From Dipodascopsis uninucleata var. uninucleata (lineage: Eukaryota > Ascomycota > Lipomycetes > Lipomycetales > Lipomycetaceae), in contig JAJLTO010000005.1 in the NCBI GenBank assembly GCA_030568195.1, positions 682,001 through 746,000 of the forward strand: a stretch of 64,000 nt of DNA. The letters run 5' to 3'. The translations under genes and the position numbers were made by a program. Positions 1-9,870 of this stretch are shown here, in pieces (position 1 is the first letter of the stretch; each line of letters starts with the position of its first letter). The notes below the pieces were generated by a model. It saw only the letters and a list, made by a program, of their open reading frames with translations. It was not told the origin of the DNA and searched no databases.

Positions 1-79
1 AGTCCCGCTCACAGTAGTAACACCAAGGTCTAGCGAGCATCTTTTCCAGCATCGCCCTTGCAGACTTTTTCTTTGCCAT
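1..79 (-). CDS. BuGZ/ZNF207-like C2H2 zinc-finger protein, N-terminal part only
   Basis: The ATG is at 79-77 and the frame stays open to the window edge. The 26 visible residues begin MAKKKSARAMLEKML and run into ARPWCYYCERD. The PWCYYCxRDF-type zinc-finger start close to the N-terminus is characteristic of the ZNF207/BuGZ family (PWCWYCxRxFxDEKILIQHQ...), which in animals binds microtubules and the kinetochore protein Bub3. Fungal members are poorly studied. Only the first cysteine pair is in the window; the histidines, and any proline-rich tail, lie beyond it. A TTAGGGTTA word sits about 130 bp upstream. Confidence 0.6.
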   Translation of the reverse strand, partial: MAKKKSARAMLEKMLARPWCYYCERD

Positions 80-465
80 GTTGTTCTATGATTCCATAAA
101 ATCAAGTTTTGTTTAAATAATGCTATGAACTTTCTCCGTATTTTCTGTTGGATCACAACTTCCATTGACGGTCAAGAACTTCACGCTACTTGAATCATCC
201 AATTAAGATATTAGGGTTATTGGTGTACCAATAAATATATGCGGCCAAACTCTTTGCACGACTTTAGAGCACATTTGTCAAATTAGCTCTACACGTTTCT
301 ACGAATCTGAGGAAATAGTGCCGAATGAAATAAGATTATTATTTATGAGATCCAGTAAATCTCTGATAACTAAAGGCGTTGCCATGTAATTAGTAAATGA
401 TAGCGTATACAACAAAGTCACTCAAAATAAAATCGATGTAAATCCAATAATGATTACAATGCTAC
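80..465. other. Intergenic: promoter of the zinc-finger gene and 3' flank of MTC1
   Basis: AT-rich, with no open frame of note. The only recognisable word is TTAGGGTTA at 211-219, a telobox-like motif repeated in other promoters of this window. Confidence 0.5.
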
Positions 466-1795
466 TCAAGCTTCGCTTTCACTCAAATCAATTCCGATAG
501 CCATACGGCTAGCGACATATCTTTGAGCAGCTACACCGACCGCTAGGCCCAATCCCTCCTCAACCCACTCTGCTATCCATTCTCGTGGATCAACCTGGCC
601 CGGTATCTCACTATCGCTGTCTAGCCATTCGCACCACTTCAAAGGAAACGATTGAGACTGAGTCGTGTACGATAGCTCATAATACGGGTCAACTAGATAA
701 ATAACAAATGCGAAGAGTTTATCGTCCTCACTAGAAGCCTGAGTAGTATTGGTGAAAGAACATGCTTGTATAGAAAGATAGATGTCTGACTTTCGAATTG
801 GCGAGTCTATACTAAAGCGTTAAAGGAAATGAATCTAGATACACGTAGAAATATTATACTTACCACCATCAGTTTGGTCAATTTCCTTTCCCTTTCCCAT
901 AATCTGCTCAACATTAGCTATTGCTAATTTGGTGCCAGCTTCTAGTCCTCCTTGAAAAAGCCCCATGTCACGTTTCATTCCCTGCTTGTCAGAATCCCTC
1001 CTACGGCTCTCTTTTCCTTTCTGAACAATAATCAGCTCTCCTCCTTCGACTTGCTGCATCACCCTATCGAAGACTGAATAAACGATAGTATCTATAGCTG
1101 GATATCCAACAATATCATGGAATATATGAATTCTAAGCTGTTCATGGCGCATAATTGGAGGTGCCAGCGTTGATAAAACGGTTGAGAAAGTTGAGGCCAG
1201 GGTCTTCGAGATGCCTGCACCATAACATTTGCATTAGTAAAAATAGACTGCCATTCACATAGCAAAGGATAATAAAGATATTTTGCATACCAAACCTATT
1301 TAGTGCATCAATATTTTCCTTTACTTTACTCTCAATAGCTTTTGATTCTGAGCTCGTCTGAATATCTCGCATCTTTGCTTCAGCAGTTTTCACAGCCGCA
1401 GAAGCTGAATCCCAGATGCCACTCGAACCGAACCAACTGGTAAGCGACGCAACGGGATCTCTACGCTTTGTAGGACTACTAGAGTCGGATGTAAGAGATC
1501 GAATAGACTCAGCAGATTTCTTTATCTTTTCAGCAGATGAAGTATCGACTTCAGGCTTGCTCGAAGTGTCCCTCTCTTGAGCTACCTGGGTATTAGCATC
1601 CTTTGGTCTAGTGTCGGTCGAAGATACAGCTTCTTTTCCAGGTGCTGTACTCTGCACTAGTGAGTCTAGAAATCCTAAAACATCTTTCTCTTCTGATTCC
1701 GTATTATTTGAATTAGATGGAGTATTCTGCGATCCGGGACCTAGAGAGTCCAAAAACTCCAAAACATCCTCATCCTTAGGCTTCTCCTGTGTCAT
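466..1795 (-). CDS. MTC1: Maintenance of telomere capping protein 1 (Mtc1), three exons
   Basis: Exons: 1795-1291, 1214-864 and 806-466, joined as 398 residues. The N-terminus (DEDVLEFLDSL, repeated as DVLGFLDSL) is the DUF5427 signature of yeast Mtc1. The middle is Ser/Thr-rich. Exon 2 encodes the conserved core APPIMRHEQLRIHIFHD...YPAIDTIVY...DRVMQQVEGGEL. Introns are 76 nt (donor GTATGC, acceptor TGCAG) and 57 nt (donor GTAAGT, acceptor TATAG). The splice phases restore one frame, and the protein ends at TGA 468-466. In S. cerevisiae Mtc1 is a cytosolic, vesicle-associated protein of unclear biochemistry, found through synthetic sickness with cdc13-1. It is shorter here than the 478-residue yeast protein. 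Identification is firm from the core; exact splice sites are my reading. Confidence 0.88.
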
Positions 1796-2431
1796 TCTGT
1801 AAAGGTCAGCTCCAAGGCCAAGTAGGTGGACAACTATGCAAGATCCTCACGATTATATTTTCCGCCGACTTTCAAACGATGAAGCTTATCTCGTTTGATA
1901 TAGATAAAATTTATAGAATCGGGTGATAAAAGATTTTGGTGATAAGTGCTGAAGTTGGATAAAAGAATATTGTTCTTGATCTAATAGACAGACTTTTTTG
2001 TAGATGTATCTTCAATAATAAATTACTCCTATTCGGTATAATCTAAATATGATGTAGAAACACTGTATAAAATCGTTATTGTGCAACGAAGATAAAGTAG
2101 CACTAAAGAGCCGATAATACTGCTGGATTAAAGTAGCTACGATAGTAAAAAATTATGTGGGAGAAGATTTATTGTGGTGATAAATAAACACTTCCTTGGT
2201 TTATTATATATAATATAAATACAACAAAGAATAAGTTGTACGAGAAAAGAAGCAAAGTGAAAGATATAATACTCATAATATTAATGCATCAAATATAATA
2301 AGAAATAGTTTATGAAGATTTAGAGATGGAAATTTATGCAAGCATAACAATTCCTACAGTACACTAAATAGGTATGGTTCTCGACTTCGTATGTGGTTGT
2401 TCCATTTCTCGCATTTATTATATTTATGTAC
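1796..2431. other. Intergenic: MTC1 promoter and RPN11 3' flank
   Basis: About 640 bp, very AT-rich, with several TATA-like runs. I see no gene, repeat or structured RNA in it. Confidence 0.5.
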
Positions 2432-3794
2432 TCACTTAAAAGATATGTTGTCAACCATACTAGCAAGCAACACACATACATTGTCCTCCATACGCTTACT
2501 AACGTTTTCTTCCAAGTGCTTCTTTGGGTCTTGCTTACCAACATAACGAGTCTTAAGAGCTTCCGGACTTAACTCCTTCTCCTCCTTAACGCGTTGTGTA
2601 TACTGCTCAGCCAACTTAACCATTTGCTGAACAGCTTCCAGGTTCTCCTTATCATGCTGCTTGAAATCCTGAAGTGTCAATCCCTTTGTCCACTCTGTCT
2701 TGTGCAAATTCAGAAGCATAGCGCCTTCTAGCTCAGTCTTCTTGTAGTTAATTCCGATAGAATAATAGTGACGGTTTAATCCGTGAATAAGTGCTTGAAT
2801 AGAAGGTTTATTTAGATGGCCCAAGTTAGATGTAGTCTGTCGCGGTTCCTGCCCCATCATCATGAGAGTAGGATTAATCAGACGAAATGCGTCAATTACA
2901 ACCTTTCCTTTAACGGACTGGATGGGATCAACAACAACTGCCACAGATCTGGGTGTAAGTTGCTCGAAGGATTGCTGAGTATTTATATCGACAGATGACA
3001 ACCAACATCCAAATCCTGGGTGAGAATGATACCATCCAACAACCATTTGATCTCTGCATTTTATAATAATTAGAAAACAATTCTTACTTTGGATATCATA
3101 ATGTGAAGTCATCTTGCGTCCCCCCTCCAAGCAGATACTATGTTGAAAATGAAAAAAAATCACTTGCCTTCCGGTTTGCTTGAGCATCTCCATCATCTTA
3201 GTTTGGAAAACAGGATCAACTGCCTCAACGCTGACTCCGGTTCTAGTTAAAGGAAGACAATTGTAAGTATTATATAATTTTATCTAATATTCAAAAGAGT
3301 GCAAATCTAACAGAGCAGCATCTACTCACCCACTCTGAGGCATGGCAAAAACGTCGATGACTCGAACCGTGAAATCATCGACAAACTCTCCAAGCATCAA
3401 ACCCATCTAGCCATCAAATCAGTATTTCTTCTTTCCTATATCTTTTGAAATTTGGAGTTGAAACTTACGACTTCCATCGGCACACCAGCTCTATAAATGA
3501 ATAATTAGATCATATCCTCTCAGGTTCATATCCTCCTCCACAGAGGCCTATTTCCCAACTTACCGGCCGTGCTTAAGCATTTTCAGCAGTGCCAAAGATG
3601 ATATATAAACGCATTCAGAGTTATCGACGATCGTAGGATCCTACACATATATATGTTAAAATTCTTGTTGTCATTTAGCATCTTCTATGAGTCTGAAAGT
3701 AAGTCTTGCGACTGATTCGTACCATTAGTGGCATGCCACCAAGGCCGCCTAGGTTTCCACCAGACTGGCCGAGTAGTCTGTTCAACCGCTCCAT
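2432..3794 (-). CDS. RPN11: 26S proteasome lid deubiquitinase Rpn11, six exons
   Basis: Exons: 3794-3723, 3640-3564, 3490-3469, 3406-3330, 3242-3168 and 3053-2432, giving 314 residues (human PSMD14 has 310). Rpn11 is the zinc metalloprotease of the proteasome lid that removes ubiquitin chains from substrates as they are engaged. The MPN+ domain is complete. The JAMM zinc site reads H117-S-H119-P-G-F-G-C-W-L-S127-S-V-D130, and the preceding [11 protein letters not shown] strand is intact. Conserved blocks include [45 protein letters not shown] and the C-terminal [14 protein letters not shown]. Introns are 82, 73, 62, 87 and 114 nt. The third exon is only 22 nt. The last intron uses a GC donor (AG|GCAAGT) and contains no in-frame stop. 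CTG encodes invariant leucines, arguing for the standard code. Confidence 0.96.
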
Positions 3795-4266
3795 TTGGTT
3801 CGATTTATAAAATATTAAATACTGATCAGTATATGATACCAACCTTTGATGAAATCACCGATTCCTTCACTATAGCGATTTTTTGATATCCGAAATTGAT
3901 GGTCTAACCTCTCTGTTTCTTTTGCGCCGAGTAAATGCAATTTGTAGAGGCAGTATCTTCCAGCAATAACTAGAACTCCCAGGACGGGTAACTTGACTGT
4001 TCACTTGGTGATGCTTAATGTCAACAAGGATAGTCAGCACAAGATATAACATAAACTAAATGCTAGAATTCATTCAAGAATAAAGATTGAAGTTATTTCT
4101 AGCCATGCAGCAGGTGTCTGCAATAAGGTTCTATTGAGAAATTATAAACTACTAGGAAGTAGAACTACAAATACTTTGGTTTAGACTATACATGAATCTC
4201 GACAGACAAGAAAGCCCGGTGAGTATTACATATCGATAACTGACCTCTGTCGAGGAGTGCACGACA
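3795..4266. promoter_or_regulatory. Bidirectional promoter between RPN11 and GPI2
   Basis: A 472-bp gap separates two divergent start codons. I looked for an Rpn4-type PACE element (GGTGGCAAA) on both strands and did not see one. No other assignable motif is visible. Confidence 0.45.
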
Positions 4267-5487
4267 ATGTCCCAGATACAACGGAAAAGAGTAGAGAGCT
4301 CAAAAAAGCGGCATAGGCGAAGACCTCAGAGGCCATGGCGGAAACTCCTGTGGGTACATCAGCCATATCCAGACAATTATGTAGACGTATCATTCCTCTC
4401 TCAGCTGAAGAGGAATATGCACGTCCAGCAATACTCGTTTTGGGCTCTCGCATCCGATTCGACTGTCATTATTTCTCACATTTGCACTGTTGCTATTTTT
4501 GCAATTGTATTCACCGTAATCTATAATCTAGACTGGAATCCTGCATGGTTTGCATTTTTGGGGTCTGCATTCACATTGATTGGATATTTTATTTGGGATT
4601 ATTTAGGACGAAACACTACAGACCTAGGTATGTATCATTTTTAATAAAGGTATATTGGTTCATGACATATACATGAATATACAAAGAGAAAAGACAGCCA
4701 AATGGGTGTCAAAATTTTTAAGAATAAATTTACGTTGCTAAGTACCTTAATTGTTTAGTTATCACGGCGAAATCGGCGATACTGCTTGTGTCTACTCTTC
4801 TAGGTCTATCGCCTGTACTGAAGTCACTTACACAATCTACATCCTCCGATTCAATCTGGGCGCTGTCATGCTGGCTGTTCCTTCTAAATATCTTCTTTCA
4901 CGACTATTCATTTGCTCGTAAAAAGACGTTAGTTATATTTTTGTTGCATGGTCAGCCTATAGGCATTAGTGATTGATGATGCTTTTAACTCAATATTGTG
5001 ATGTCCTAACTTCCATTCATTAATCCTTATGTCTAGTGTTCCTCCTACACTATCCACAAATCTAGCGCTTGCAGCTGCGATTGTACTAGCCTCACGACTA
5101 TCTACTACAATAAGCGTGTTTTCGTTTCTGCTGTTCTCCATAGAATTATTTGGCCTCTTTCCTATATTTTCCCGCTGGCTCCGTGCTTATTCATTTATCG
5201 GCCATCTAATTCTAACGTCGACATTATTCATAATAACAGAATTTGGCATTTACATAATAGGTGGCTATTGGGCTTTAGGTATTTGGACAATTGCAATTCT
5301 AAGCTCCTGTTTTGTAGCGCCTGGTTGGCTCATCGCCCTTCAGAAGTACAAAAAGTAAGTATACGATTAATTTACACCACACCTTAGCATTTGCCTTAAC
5401 TTCCATACGCTGGAACCAGTGCTAACTTTCTACAGTGAAATTCAAGGTCCCTGGGATCCTGCAAAGCCGGTACTAAGAAATCGGTAA
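4267..5487 (+). CDS. GPI2: GPI-GlcNAc transferase subunit Gpi2 (PIG-C), four exons
   Basis: Exons: 4267-4627, 4759-4927, 5037-5354 and 5436-5487, 299 residues. Gpi2 is a multi-spanning ER subunit of the complex that transfers GlcNAc to phosphatidylinositol, the first step of GPI-anchor synthesis. The family start PWRKLLWVHQPYPDNYVDVSFLSQL is textbook, followed by DSTVIISHICTVAIF. Later exons give LGLSPVLKSLTQSTSSDSIWALS, HDYSF and LSTNLALAAAIVLASRL, each matching PIG-C. Four to eight hydrophobic segments are visible. Introns of 131, 109 and 81 nt have donors GTATGT, GTTAGT and GTAAGT. The second donor is chosen because only GTTAGT at 4928 keeps frame with the TGTCTAG acceptor, whose branch site is CTAAC. 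The tail is GPWDPAKPVLRNR. Confidence 0.93.
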
Positions 5488-5798
5488 TAGTATATCTAGG
5501 CACTGAGTCAGTAAAAAATTAGACTGTTTAATTAGATATTTCTTGGCCCTGTTTCATATTACTGGTTGTATTTCTAATTGATTTTTGTTGACAAGCTCCT
5601 TTACAATATCAGAGTATTAGAAGTTAAATTTGCCTTACAAAGCAAGAGAAATTGAATAGCAACCCAAAGAGTTTTTTATCTATATAAAAAATGCCATAAT
5701 TTCAAAAATTGCTAACGTACAGATGATGCTACAATATTATGAATTCTCACTGAATATTTAAACATAAAAATAATAATTACCCGTAACGTTAATAGCTG
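5488..5798. other. Convergent 3' flanks of GPI2 and PIF1
   Basis: About 310 bp of AT-rich sequence between two stop codons. No gene or notable structure is seen. Confidence 0.5.
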
Positions 5799-8228
5799 CT
5801 AATAATTACCATAAATCTCCTTCAAAACTACATCCTCCTCTTCCTCTTCATGCAATTGCAGTGTTCGTCCCTGGCCAACGCCAACGAATCTCGAGGATGA
5901 ACTATTGGAGCTTGATCCTAATGTCTTCAGTGAAGCATAGAACTTTGTAACCTTGTCATGAGCCATAACCTTACTGGAGCTGAAATGTAACACTTGTAGC
6001 GTCTCTTTAGAAGTTGCTCGACTTAAGGCAACATAAGCCTGTCCCTTTTCAAAGACCCTACCAAGGTCTACTTTAACACGTTCCAAGGTCTGGCCTTGAG
6101 CTTTATGAATAGAAAGTGCCCACGCCAAAATTAGGGGTATCTGTGTTCTCTGTGCTTGCACTTCTCCATTTGGTAATAAAACCTTCCATGTTTCACTAAG
6201 AATTAGAACATCTCTTGTAGTTCCATCGGTCAATGTGAACCTCACCAATGGCCATTGCTTTGTGTTTTCATTCTTTTCCAAATCTGCTAATCGCTTTCGT
6301 TTTCTCTGCAGCAACGCATTATCCTCCTTATCTTTGAACTGAAAATCGTCCGCAATTACGCCTGACACAGCTCCCATTTCATCTACACAGGAACCATCAG
6401 GATCGTTGAAAAGCATATCACCATAGACCATGTACGTCGATTCGCTCATAAATCCTATCACTTTACCAAGCGAACCATTCACTAAAGTTTCGTCCATATT
6501 TTTAATGAGCATCACTTGACAGTTCTTCTTCAGTATTACTCGTTCAGGAGCCATCAGATTGCTCAGTAACTTGGAACGCATCGTAGGATCTGCTGTACCT
6601 GCATCGACAGCTTCAAATATATATTCTCTCCCTGGAAGAGCACTCATTCTCCGTCCATTGGCATAATCAACTTCGTTTCGCGTACAAAAGAGTTCAGTAG
6701 GTTCAAGTCCATCGTGATATTCAACCTTTCTAGAAAGCGAAGCAAATGTTTCGATTGAAGATTTCGATAACCTACCAGTACGCATTTCATTAAGCATGTC
6801 AACAAACTCTTGATCTCTCTGTCGGAATACTTGCGTTAGACAAATAGTGTTTGGAATTGCCGTATTCCAAGAATTCGCTTCAAATGCAAATTTAGACGTT
6901 TTACCATTTTCCGCGACAGGTGGCAGCTGGAAAAAGTCGCCTGTCACAATGATCTGGATGCCGCCAAAAGGCTTGCTATTATTTTTTATTTTCCGCGCAA
7001 TTTGCTCCAACTTGTCGAAAAGGTCCCCATCCACCATAGATATTTCATCCATGATTAAAACTTTCGTACGCAGCCAACGTTGAGTTACTCGCCTATTTTT
7101 CTTTATCCTCTTAACGAGCTCTTCCACGCTCTCGCGACCAAGTCCAATACCTGCAAAACTGTGTATCGTAATTCCACCAATATTACACGCAGCTAAACCG
7201 GTAGACGCAGTAATGGCCACGGCGTCAATTTCCTTGGAATATTTCTTTTTCAAAGCGGAGATGATTTCTCTTAACAAGACAGATTTACCTGTACCTGCCG
7301 ACCCTGTATAGAAAACGCTTTTTAACTCGTCCACAACTAGCTTTATGACTAGTTTTTGTTCGTCACTCAAAAATATTCGCGCAACACGTTTTGGCTTCAC
7401 CATTAGGTCAGTAGGGAAATCTGTATTGCTCGCATAATCTTCCCGCTTGTCACTACGCTTAGTTCTCGTAGCTCGCTTATTAGTCGATATGGGTAAAATA
7501 TCTTCACACGAATCTATCAATGAAGCAGCTGATTTAGTACCATTACTGGCGGTATTCCATGGGAGTTTGCGGCTCTTCTTTCTAGTATTTGACACATTTT
7601 CAGGATTACTAAGGTCCTCGAAGACTACTTCGCTAGCAATTGCCTGTGTTGACGCAGATCGTACTTGTTGCTGACCAACCCTATTATTATTCTGCGTCTG
7701 AAGTGTTTGAATGGTAGTAGTATAATGCGAGTTTGGCGATGATGACCATGGCATTTTGGGGGAAGATTCGATGTAGCCTGGAACACTCAGCGCAATATCA
7801 TCTTCTCCATCAATATCTATGTCGTCTAGATCGTCCAAGTCGTCCTCCGCTATTATAATACCTTGAACCGACATAATTTGGCGAGATTTCGCTGGTGACT
7901 TGGAAGTGCACTGTGATATATTCCCTATTATATTGCTGACACTAGGTGATCTAGGACACAATGCTTGTCTAGACATTGCTGATATTGCTGTCGTTGGCGA
8001 TCCGTTTGTACCCATACTTCGCGTCTGCGAGATCCTACACTCGTCCTGTATCCGTGCAAGGCTATATGGTACAAGACTGCTTCGAACGTCTTCCCTGGAG
8101 CCAAAAAGGTGATTATCTATCAACCTTACACCTGAATACCTTTTTGCTGGGTACTTCTCTGCTACTCTCCTGAAGAACTTCGCGAACATACAAATTGACC
8201 TGTTCACTGAAAATAACAAAGAGGCCAA
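5799..8228 (-). CDS. PIF1: PIF1-family 5'-3' DNA helicase
   Basis: Single exon, 809 residues. Pif1 helicases unwind G-quadruplexes and R-loops, act in Okazaki-fragment processing, restrain telomerase and maintain mitochondrial DNA. Visible motifs: Walker A GSAGTGKS (309-316), Walker B IMDEIS (392-397), GDFFQLPPV, the VFRQRD block, and the C-terminal SIHKAQGQTLERVKVD followed by QAYVALSRA. The N-terminal ~280 residues are divergent and low in structure, with an acidic run (about 127-144). The first 30 residues are basic and hydroxylated with no acid, like a mitochondrial presequence. A second in-frame ATG at codon 14 could give a shorter form, as in S. cerevisiae where two starts make mitochondrial and nuclear Pif1. 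It lies convergent with GPI2 and divergent from MRPL10. Confidence 0.93.
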   Translation of the reverse strand: MASLLFSVNRSICMFAKFFRRVAEKYPAKRYSGVRLIDNHLFGSREDVRSSLVPYSLARIQDECRISQTRSMGTNGSPTTAISAMSRQALCPRSPSVSNIIGNISQCTSKSPAKSRQIMSVQGIIIAEDDLDDLDDIDIDGEDDIALSVPGYIESSPKMPWSSSPNSHYTTTIQTLQTQNNNRVGQQQVRSASTQAIASEVVFEDLSNPENVSNTRKKSRKLPWNTASNGTKSAASLIDSCEDILPISTNKRATRTKRSDKREDYASNTDFPTDLMVKPKRVARIFLSDEQKLVIKLVVDELKSVFYTGSAGTGKSVLLREIISALKKKYSKEIDAVAITASTGLAACNIGGITIHSFAGIGLGRESVEELVKRIKKNRRVTQRWLRTKVLIMDEISMVDGDLFDKLEQIARKIKNNSKPFGGIQIIVTGDFFQLPPVAENGKTSKFAFEANSWNTAIPNTICLTQVFRQRDQEFVDMLNEMRTGRLSKSSIETFASLSRKVEYHDGLEPTELFCTRNEVDYANGRRMSALPGREYIFEAVDAGTADPTMRSKLLSNLMAPERVILKKNCQVMLIKNMDETLVNGSLGKVIGFMSESTYMVYGDMLFNDPDGSCVDEMGAVSGVIADDFQFKDKEDNALLQRKRKRLADLEKNENTKQWPLVRFTLTDGTTRDVLILSETWKVLLPNGEVQAQRTQIPLILAWALSIHKAQGQTLERVKVDLGRVFEKGQAYVALSRATSKETLQVLHFSSSKVMAHDKVTKFYASLKTLGSSSNSSSSRFVGVGQGRTLQLHEEEEEDVVLKEIYGNY

Positions 8229-8410
8229 AGAGACCCCTAAATATTTGTCGCACTTTATATACGATTAAGATAAGATCTATTTAAATCTATAATGCATACG
8301 TCTGAATGACAAAAATTTCCTTCTATAATTAATTTATACGCGACAAAATGTAGAATGTGCATATTCGTACTCTATGACTTCTTGGTGATGACCGACTTTA
8401 CCGCGTTGTG

Positions 8411-8419
8411 AAACCCTAA
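8411..8419 (+). promoter_or_regulatory. Telobox-like AAACCCTAA in the PIF1/MRPL10 promoter
   Basis: The word AAACCCTAA lies 108 bp before the MRPL10 start and 183 bp before the PIF1 start, in their shared 299-bp promoter. Tbf1-type factors bind such words in yeasts; here that is inference from the motif only. Confidence 0.4.
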
Positions 8420-8527
8420 TATTTAATGTATGAGCTACCCACACAAAAAAAATCTGTTTTCGTACAGTCAATATACTGTACTTAGTGTCTGGAAATTTCA
8501 TAGACTCGAAGACACAATTCTGTCAAC

Positions 8528-9546
8528 ATGAATAAACTTGGGCTTTCATTATGTGGTAGTCTTGGAAGCATATGTGGTCTTAGAGAGCCCCTTGCTAAAA
8601 GCAATGGTTTACGCTTCGCAAGCATATTATCATGCTTGCATGACAACCCAAAGGGACAGAAGAATATGAAGCGTGTTGGTCGTGGCCCTTCAAGTGGTTA
8701 TGTAAGTGATCATAATAAGCTGGAATATATCAATACAAGATATATAATATTATATTATTGGTACTAATGTTCTCATAACAGGGAAAAACTGCTGGTCGTG
8801 GTGAAAATGGTCAGAAGAAAAAATCGAGTGTTCATCCGTGGTTTGAAGGTGGTCAAACACCAATGCACCGTAGGCTTCCGAAGCGAGGATTTCACAATAG
8901 GTAGGCGTCATAAATCCATTGATGGAAATGTAGCAGTGGTCTTTTTGTATAAGGTGTTCTAACAAAAATTCGATAATTTCAGTGGAGAGAAGAACTACGT
9001 TGGAATTAACTTGAGTCGCCTGCAGGAGTGGATTGACAGTGGAAGATTAGATGCTAGCAGACCGATTACTATGAAAGAAATGCTGGATTCTCGATTGTGC
9101 CGTGGTATCAAAACTGGGGTCAAGCTTCTTGCAAATGTATGTTGGCTTTATACTTAGATTTTTGAGTAATGTTAATTTTATGTGGATCTTGGATACTAAC
9201 AATTTTGAATAGGGCAAAGAGAAATTCACAACTAAGGTTGATATAACAGTATCAGGAGCTTCCCGAGAAGCAATTAAAACTGTTGAGGCAGCTGGCGGTA
9301 AAGTGACTTCCAAATACTACAATAGATTAGGTGAGTAAATCTATGAGTGTCTGGAACAATTTTCTTGAGAGTTATAGACCAGATTTAGCTAACAATTATT
9401 TATCTTATATAGCTCTGCGAGCCCTCTTACATCCAGAATTCTTTAAAATAAAGCCTTTGGAAGCACGTCCGATCAAAAAGCGAGACTTGGATTACTACAG
9501 AAACCCTGACGTTCGTGGATACTTAGCTCCAGCGATCAAAGCTTGA
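8528..9546 (+). CDS. MRPL10: Mitochondrial large-subunit ribosomal protein uL15m, five exons
   Basis: Exons: 8528-8701, 8782-8900, 8983-9136, 9213-9330 and 9413-9546, 232 residues. The L15 signature is plain: [23 protein letters not shown], then [17 protein letters not shown], which contacts 23S-type r[16 protein letters not shown] continues the family pattern, and the C-terminal [16 protein letters not shown] is a mitochondrial extension. The first ~30 residues lack acids until the glutamate at 20 and resemble a matrix-targeting sequence. The four introns are 76-82 nt, with donors GTAAGT, GTAGGC, GTATGT and GTGAGT and acceptors CAG/TAG. The splice phases join without gaps. The start is the first ATG and precedes the targeting-like segment. 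Confidence 0.95.
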
Positions 9547-9870
9547 ACATCCCAAGTGACATGACCAAGTGTTCACTTATTGTAATTAGTACTATTTGTA
9601 ATTAGTGTTTGATTCGTTATACATGTAAACGTATATTAAAGAATAGTTTATAGGAATTCTGGTGATTATCTTTTTAAATATGATATCGCTCATAGCTAAG
9701 GTGCCTTAAGATTTTGACAGGAAGCTATTTCTGTTCATTAAATCCAAATCTTCATATTACCCAACCGATCATTTTTAAGAAATTTCTAAAAAATTCGCAA
9801 CTTCCAATATTTAAGAGGCACTGCTCATTGATTATATATATAAGACTAACACTGGGAAACTTCGGACTCG
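9547..9870. other. Intergenic between MRPL10 and PPIL2
   Basis: About 320 bp between tandem genes, AT-rich, with a TATATATA run just before the PPIL2 start. Nothing else is seen. Confidence 0.5.

Noticed and set aside
3054-3196. RPN11 start at the internal Met of the long open frame, with the GC-AG intron read as coding
   Set aside because: It would insert 38 residues before the JAMM motif and lose the N-terminal half of the MPN domain, which the upstream exons supply exactly.
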